Program-made: the position numbers and the translations under genes
DNA from: Thalassia testudinum
Taxonomy: Eukaryota; Streptophyta; Magnoliopsida; Alismatales; Hydrocharitaceae
Direction: 5' to 3'
Assembly (NCBI GenBank): GCA_037157565.1
Contig: JAZHRO010000019.1
Span: 24,078,001-24,142,000 of the forward strand
Length of the DNA stretch: 64,000 nt
Part shown: piece after piece, positions 58,106 to 64,000 of the stretch
How the letters are laid out: the number at the start of each line of letters is the position of its first letter
How positions within the stretch are numbered: the stretch's first letter is position 1
The notes under the pieces: generated by a model
Told to the model about the DNA's origin: nothing
The model's input: the letters and a program-made list of their open reading frames with translations, nothing else
Databases searched by the model: none

Positions 58106-60787
58106 TGATGAGAACCTCATCATGAGCCCTAAACTAGCACCATTTAACCCTGATTTGCAGGAAAAAGCTCCTACATAACCTTAGAAAGGCTTGGCTCAGA
58201 GAGATTCTGAGTTTGCAAGGAAAACAGAAACTGAGGGGTAAAAATGTAATTTCCCAATCCAATCTGAAAACAGGGTAACTCAGGATCCAAACATAGGTCA
58301 AAACAACCTAATAAGAAGGAAAGTGGGATGATTTGATCCAATAAGGGCTACAGCAATTCCAAGGAACTAAATGATAATCTGTAACCCTAAAAACAAACCC
58401 ACTTCAATTCACGTGGTTCGAGGCAAGGTAAAAATTAACTAAATCCTCTAAAATTCATAGAAAAATAATCTCTAGGGTTTAGGACTTTCAATTTGGCCTT
58501 AGGAACCCATTTTGACCTACATTGAGAACCATGCCCAATTAACAACTTAATTTTGCTTTTTACGTAAATTGACTGGTCAAACAAGGTTTAATCTAGAAAT
58601 AAAATTCACCATCAGAATCCTTAGGTCCTAATTAGTCATGTATAAAAACTTGGGCCTAAGAAGAAACCTTCTTGACCAACTTTACACTTTGGTCCTCATA
58701 TATTTACTTTTTGGCCCTCAACTTTTGAACCCTCACATTTTGGCCCCTAACTCTCCTTCGTTCTTTACGTTTAGGTCCCTCCTGCAAAACCTGCACAGCG
58801 CCATGCTCCGGCGACCTTGCGCGGAGCATGGCGCCGCGCAGGGTGAGGGAGGGGCCCTGGCAAGTCAATGGGGGGTACCCTGCGTCGTCAGCCACCGCAG
58901 GGACACCCCCCTGAGTACTGCGACCGCCCATACCGCCCGTGCGTTCTCCTTCCTCCGGCGTCCTCCGGCGAGGGAGACACGTCGTCTCCCTCCGCCCTCC
59001 TCTCTGATTCCGCCCCTATAAATACCCCCGTCGCTCCGCCGTTCTTCCCAGCTCGGATCTGACGGAGACACCCCCCTAAATTCCTCCCTTCCCACTCCGA
59101 CAGACGCCCCCTTGCTCCGGCGGCCTCTCCTCCTCCTCGTTGCCCTGCCGCACTACCAGCAGCAGGGTTACCTTCCCTCGATCTTTTCGCGTCACGCCGC
59201 ACCCAGCTGACGCCTCTCCGGCCCTCTCCTTGCCGCCGCCCCTTCCTCTGGGCAATTTCTTCTCCGGCGACAGTCGATACGACTGTTGCCTACGCCTCTT
59301 CCTCCTCGTCCAGCTTAGCAGGTAGAACTTCTCCTCTTCCTCCCCTCTTTCTTTTCTATACTGAAAACCCTTACTGTCGCCACCTATTTCCCACCGATCA
59401 CCCTCACCTTCTCCACCTCCGGCCAAACTCCGGCGAACCACTCCCATCGCTCCAGCACCCCACATGGCTTGCCGACCTGTGCATAACCTCCGCCTCCTCA
59501 CCTTGATCCTCCTCTGCCCTTCCACTGCCCAACAAACGCCCTCTGCAGACCCACCGAACACACCCACTTCTTCGCTCGCAGTTTGACCTAGGGTGACCTG
59601 TTTGCTCCACCACGCCCCCTGCAGACCCTCTGACCACCTTCGCCGTGCCATGGTGAAGGTCCCTCGCCTGTTTGATTTGGCCGAGAGGCCGTTCTTCTGT
59701 GACCAGGTGACTCGCCCGCCGTCGCCATTATTGAGCAGGCAGAGCTCCTTCACCTGCAGGTGCAGGCACACCTTCGCCCAGGTTCGACTCCCAGGTTGCG
59801 CGGGGCGTCTCCGCGAAGCGTCCCAGGCTCGCAGTTGGGGTGAAGGCCTCGCGTGAAGCCACGATTGCCCGCTGCTCCCTCCGCTGCGGGCGCTCAACTG
59901 GGGTGGGACATTTAGTCTCACCTCGGAACTTTTCAGAGGCGCGCGGGCGCATAAAGGCAAAAAGTGCCTTATGCTGTTCGCCTCCTGACCACGGGGTGAG
60001 GTCCCTCTCACCCGACCCGGCCTCATCCGTGATCACGCTCCGCGGACCTAGCCCGACCCGATTAACCCGACCTGCACTCCTCGCCCACCACCGCACGCCG
60101 GTGGGCCTGGACCCGGGCGCGACTCGTACCCGATTACCCGGTTGCTCTGGGAGAGCTGTCATAAGAGCGAACTCAAAGAGAAAGAGACGCGCGGGGGAAG
60201 GGGGTAGAGTAGGTTTTTGCCCTCTGACTCTGAACTCTTGAGCGTGCAGGCACAGGTGAAGAAGAAGGAAGCTAAGGGAGACACTGTAGCAACAAGCGGT
60301 TTAAGTCGTCTGATTTTCAAATCAGACGACGTCCTGAAGACAGGAGAAGGCAAAGAAGAAGAAGGAAGGTGAGGCAGAGGAAAGAGAGGAACACAGAGAA
60401 GCCAAGTGAAGAAACAAGAGGAAGAAGAAGAAGAAGAAAAGAAGAAGAGCATGGGAGGAAGATCTGAAGCAAGAAAAGAAGAAACAAAGAAAATAAAAAG
60501 AAGAAAAAGACAGGATCGTCCAACCAATAGAGGAAGAACACAAAGAACAAAAGCCAAAGAGGAGACAAAGAGGAAGAAAGAAGAGAAGAAGAAGCCAAAC
60601 TTTCATCTCTCTCTCTCTCTCTTTATTTTTGTAATAGAACATGTATATCTCTAGAATACGACTTGCTCCCTGAGTTCGACCTCGGGAACTCTTTTATTTC
60701 CGAGTAACAAATTATATTAAACTGGTAATCACTTCTCTATGCTATACTACGACGAAATAATAGAACTATAGAGGAAAGTTGTTACCA
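58106..60787 (+). repeat. 5' LTR of element H
   Basis: About 2.68 kb, begins TGATGAGAACCTCATCATGAG as in B and aligns with B and G with clear divergence. TATA box at 59017. Palindrome GTCGTCTGATTT...AAATCAGACGAC at about 60307-60331. The end is set at TTACCA (60787), five bases before the PBS; this differs from the ATCA end of B and is less certain. Confidence 0.82.
59017..59024 (+). promoter_or_regulatory. TATA box, H 5' LTR
   Basis: TATAAATA in CCCCTATAAATACCCCC, same context as in the B LTR. Confidence 0.72.
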
Positions 60788-60792
60788 GTTTT

Positions 60793-60810
60793 TGGCGCCG
60801 TTGCCGGGGA
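60793..60810 (+). promoter_or_regulatory. Primer-binding site of element H
   Basis: TGGCGCCGTTGCCGGGGA, a perfect 18-base match to the tRNA-Asp complement (recalled) and the best preserved of the five PBSs here. Confidence 0.95.
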
Positions 60811-61867
60811 GCAACGGCTATTCCAGAGGTAATTAAATTCCTGTTTTTAAATTTCTAATAATCTCCTTTTTTGTGCAGATACAGGAAAATCGAGAAGACA
60901 AGCAACCACATGACAACCACTCCGAGGACAGGTAATTTTCTATCCTCTCAACCTTTAAATTCTAAAGAGGAAGAAAAGAAAAGAACAAGCAATATAGGTC
61001 TAACCTGTTTTCTCTACGTAGTAAACCATAAAAAATTGCATGTTTTCAACCCATTATTCCTGCACACTATTAAGGGTATTCAAGCCCAACAAAGAACTAA
61101 CTGGACCAAGTAGAGCCAACATAAGATTCAACATTAGGGTTTTAGAGACACACTACTTAAATCAAGAATGGAGAAAATCCAAAAGAAGTGTGCCTAAACC
61201 ATTGATTGAACATACTTATTCAGAGAAACCCTAAACAATTGGCTCTCTAAACACTCGAACCCAAAAAGAAAGGACCCAAAAGCTCTCAAAGGAACAAGAG
61301 GTAAAGTTGACCCCTTGGGTCAACCAAACCTTAAAATTAGGTCACTTTCTCACTCAAAAATACCTAAAAGTTCAAGTGTAACTTTAAGCACCCTGATCTT
61401 AAACTAAAATTGGTAGACTTAAGAGGTCAAGATCCCCATCCTGGTCTACCTGGAATCTCAGTGACAAGAGAGGTCAGGTGGGGGAAACCCTGTAACCCGT
61501 GGGGACACTCTACCGTGTAGGGGTCTTCGCAGGACTCACCCTCTCTGGCTGCCCAGGTAATTCTCAGGTGGACGAACTTTTTGATCAAGGGGTCCATCTG
61601 CCCCGAACCTCTATAGTCACCCAACATTTTTGGGTGTCTTGATTGGGTCCAGCACCTGCTTATCTCATCCAGTCCTTCAGTATTTTGCAGGAGGTCCTTG
61701 AAACCTCCTATAGAAATTCACTCTCCCCGAGGATAAGCCTCGGCTCCCTTATTTTTGCAGAAATCATTCACATAGCCCCTCTTTCCTCTGATTCTGAACA
61801 AAATCCCCTTCTTCCATCTTGATTCAAACTTCGATTCTGTATCTTGATTCCACCACCTGATTCAAAG
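60811..61867 (+). other. Leader of element H, conserved with B
   Basis: Non-coding. Hairpin GTTGACCC-CTT-GGGTCAAC at 61306-61324 and the GC-rich block 61410-61650 are nearly identical to B (29250-29268, 29341-29600). Alignment fades toward the ORF start, where the coding content changes. Confidence 0.75.
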
Positions 61868-63733
61868 ATGCAGCCTAATTACCTAGCAAAACTACCATTC
61901 AAAAAACCTGAATATCTAAGATCCATGAAAGATAAGATGATTGAGGATGCCCTTGAATTCTATGAAATCAAATGTAAACCCTCAACACCAATAGAAAACA
62001 TTCAGGTTGATGTCCCAACAACCACAGCTTTCATCATAAATTGTGCCCAAATTCTATTGACAGAAGTTACAAAAGGATTAACCCGAGATATGCTCATGGC
62101 AGGATACATTGAGATAGAAAAATTACACCAATCTGAATACCTTCAATGCTTGACAAATCCTGTACTGTGGGAACAACACCAAGATGCCCTTATAAAACGG
62201 GTAGAAATGATGAGATCACTAGAACAAACTATCAACCAGAAATACCCGTATATATCAGAAACAGAGGATGAACCATCTTGGAACAATATTAAGGAACAAT
62301 CCAGTTTCCCAGATCTCGGGACTGAGGCACAAAGTGGTTGCGGAATCCCAACCCAGATAGAAGACAATGTTGAATTAGGTTGGGATATTGCAGGAGAACA
62401 CAATGATGAGCCAAACTTAGACCATGAATTGCCAAGCCTAGAATTCCAAAACTCCTGCAATAATGAGATCAGAACTGAACCTTCTGAGGGTATAAATTCT
62501 GCCCCTTATTTTGATAAGGTGGCCCTCGAAGGTTATTTGGACTTAGGTTCTAATAATTCTACCCACATCCTAAGCCTAGAACCTAGATCTGAAACTTATT
62601 GGGAAGATTATGAGGCCCCTTATGAGAAAGATCAAATTTTTACAGAATATGATTCCGGGCCTCTATTTGATGAATATCCCTCTCCAACATCCTCAGGAAA
62701 TCTGATTGATTTTTCAGAAAACATGCCAATTTATGATACAGAAACTGAGGAGTTGGATGAGCAAGGTTTTAATGGGGTCTATCCTACCAGCTTCGAGCTT
62801 GGACAAAACACCTTTTTGAGCCCAGAATTGACATATAGGCTAGAACCCAGTCAGGCTGCTGATTCCACATCTGATGATTTTTGCTGTGGTGGAATTCATG
62901 ATCATGAATCTCATTTTCGCCAACTCTCCGACAATTTCAGATCTGACTATAATTGCGGAGAGACTTTCCTTCCTGAACACGCCAGGCCCATCTACGACCT
63001 CAGTTCACATGACTCCGACTCCGACTCTGAGGTCCTGATTCCCGAGATCACTGATAACACATAATCACTCCTTTTCGATCATCAGGAACCAAAAATAGAA
63101 AATGCCAAGAGTGATTGCAACCCAGAATTCAAATCTTTTCTTAATTCAGATTTCTTTCATCCTACAGACACTCTTCCGGCATTTGATAGTTACCCAGAGG
63201 ACTCTCTACAGGAAACCACCTATCATCCATTTCTAGAAGAGCCCTCGTACACAGGGGCCACCTCGTCCGCACACACAGAACGGATCAAAACCTCTTCCCA
63301 ACCCCGACCCGCAACCGGACTCAATTTCTATTCAGATTCACCTCTCACCGAGCCGATTGCATTTCCACATCGCGTTTGGAACACTGATCAGACTACATTT
63401 CATGCTCCATCATTCTCTGATCACCCCTGTAGGGTTTCCGTGTCATTCATTGATTATTCTACGGGTCCCTACTCTGACCAGGCTGATTCGACTCAGCCAA
63501 ACCCTACGTTTTCACTTCCACATCCATCTGAGCTTCATAGTATATGGTGGGTTCCACACCTTTTTATTCACATCTATCAACCCACCAGATTGATTGGGTT
63601 TGGGCTGCATCATCAGCCTGTTGATCTGAACAAGCACCTGGTTGGACCAACCAGGCTCTTAATCAAGGTGCTTGTATTACAAAACTCTACTGATTTCACC
63701 ATCCCCTCTCCATCGCATATCTCGCTTGGCTGA
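61868..63733 (+). CDS. Unknown ORF of element H, one in-frame TAA
   Basis: ATG 61868 opens 398 codons to TAA 63062-63064. The same frame then continues stop-free for 222 codons to TGA 63731-63733. An upstream TTG at 61844 was not used. Residues about 10-140 look like a folded, mostly helical domain (PFKKPEYLRSMKDKMIEDAL, TTTAFIINCAQILLTEVTKG, ALIKRVEMMRSLEQTINQKY). The rest is acidic and low in order, rich in Glu, Asp, Tyr, Ser and Pro, with a run SSHDSDSDSEVL before the TAA. The last part has a hydrophobic patch (SIWWVPHLFIHIY). No retroelement enzyme motif is seen. By eye I see no clear alignment to the ORF of C, though composition and position are alike. Could be a particle accessory protein, a captured host sequence or a highly diverged gag. 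Confidence 0.68.
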
Positions 63734-63754
63734 AGGCATCAAATTTAGCGCTCA

Positions 63755-63770
63755 ACGGGAGGCAGCCCGT
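63755..63770 (+). promoter_or_regulatory. Post-ORF hairpin ACGGGAGGCAGCCCGT (H)
   Basis: Identical to B at 38125-38140 and also placed just after the coding stop, within a longer conserved block. Confidence 0.65.
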
Positions 63771-63964
63771 CATTCTCTTTAAAAACCTGAAACCTTTTCT
63801 AAAACCTTTGTGCACTTGAAATTCACACTTTAGGACAGCCGACTCCACCTTAGATGCTTGCATCTGAGATTAGAAATCATCCGCAGAATTCATCCCGACC
63901 CATTCACTCATTAAAACATCTGTCTTAATGTATCAACTAAGTTGAATAAAAACCCCCTAAGTTA

Positions 63965-64000
63965 CAATGAGGACATTGCAAATCTTAGGCATGGGGGGGT
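63965..64000 (+). promoter_or_regulatory. CAATG-hairpin and internal G-tract (H, at window edge)
   Basis: CAATG-AGGA-CATTG then seven Gs, as in B. The hairpin array, PPT and 3' LTR should follow outside the window. Confidence 0.68.

Larger units (their letters stand above)
58106..64000 (+). mobile_element. Element H: non-autonomous B-family element with an unknown ORF (right end open)
   Basis: 5' LTR 58106-60787, exact tRNA-Asp PBS at 60793, a leader nearly the same as B's, one long ORF 61868-63733 where B has gag-pol, then the B-like post-pol hairpin and G-tract at the window edge. No gag or pol motif is present. The left TSD should be CTCAA (58101-58105); the right one cannot be seen. Mobility would depend on B-type proteins (inference). 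Confidence 0.87.

Noticed and set aside
57644..58123. 159-codon minus-strand frame with hydrophobic stretches
   Set aside because: It crosses the junctions of A LTR, S2 and H, so it cannot be an ancestral gene.

Overview
The window looks like intergenic heterochromatin from a large-genome seed plant, most likely an angiosperm; the species cannot be told from the sequence. I find no host gene, rRNA or tRNA. Almost every base belongs to Ty3/gypsy LTR retrotransposons of the Athila type. The evidence is primer-binding sites matching plant tRNA-Asp (TGGCGCCGTTGCCGGGGA and close variants), a pol order of protease-RT-RNase H-integrase with no chromodomain, and a long non-coding stretch between pol and the 3' LTR. 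Element ends were fixed with TG...CA (or one-base-decayed) termini and 5-bp target site duplications (TSDs).

Insertion order. (1) Element A is the oldest: a 5' LTR of about 5.0 kb ending at 6110, PBS 6117, decayed gag-pol, 3' LTR from 53705. (2) A's 5' LTR carries solo LTR S1 (237-2927, TSD GATCA). (3) A's pol is split between RNase H and integrase by solo LTR F (11898-50629, TSD ACCAC). (4) F contains element D (12250-48995, TSD TTATC). (5) D's 5' LTR contains solo LTR E (13752-23588, TSD CCTCC), which contains element C (15531-23054, TSD GTGGT). (6) D's gag-pol is split by element B (25912-42419, TSD AGCCC), the youngest full element, with two 2780-bp LTRs. B's RT is split right after its catalytic motif by G, an antisense solo LTR of B's own family (33167-35925, TSD ATGAC). 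(7) A's 3' LTR is cut at 57742 by S2, an inverted fragment of the S1 family, which is cut at 58106 by element H, running off the right end. Two branches reach five levels: A>F>D>E>C and A>F>D>B>G.

The most interesting content is two parasite-like elements. C belongs to the D family and H to the B family by LTR and non-coding sequence. In both, gag-pol is replaced by one long acidic reading frame of about 600 codons that I cannot assign. The parts C and H keep in common with coding-competent relatives are non-coding: LTRs, PBS, leader, the CAATG-hairpin/G-tract and, in C, an array of RNA-like hairpins. That array (B, C and D) has three hairpins at fixed spacing with an almost invariant ATCTCGA loop and 6-bp stems whose sequences covary. 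I regard it as the best candidate for an undescribed functional system here, perhaps genome packaging or dimerisation.

A second theme is palindromes. Several LTR families begin with a hairpin at their first bases, and palindromic modules built on GACGTC / CGTCTGA recur inside the LTRs of unrelated families, most densely in S1.
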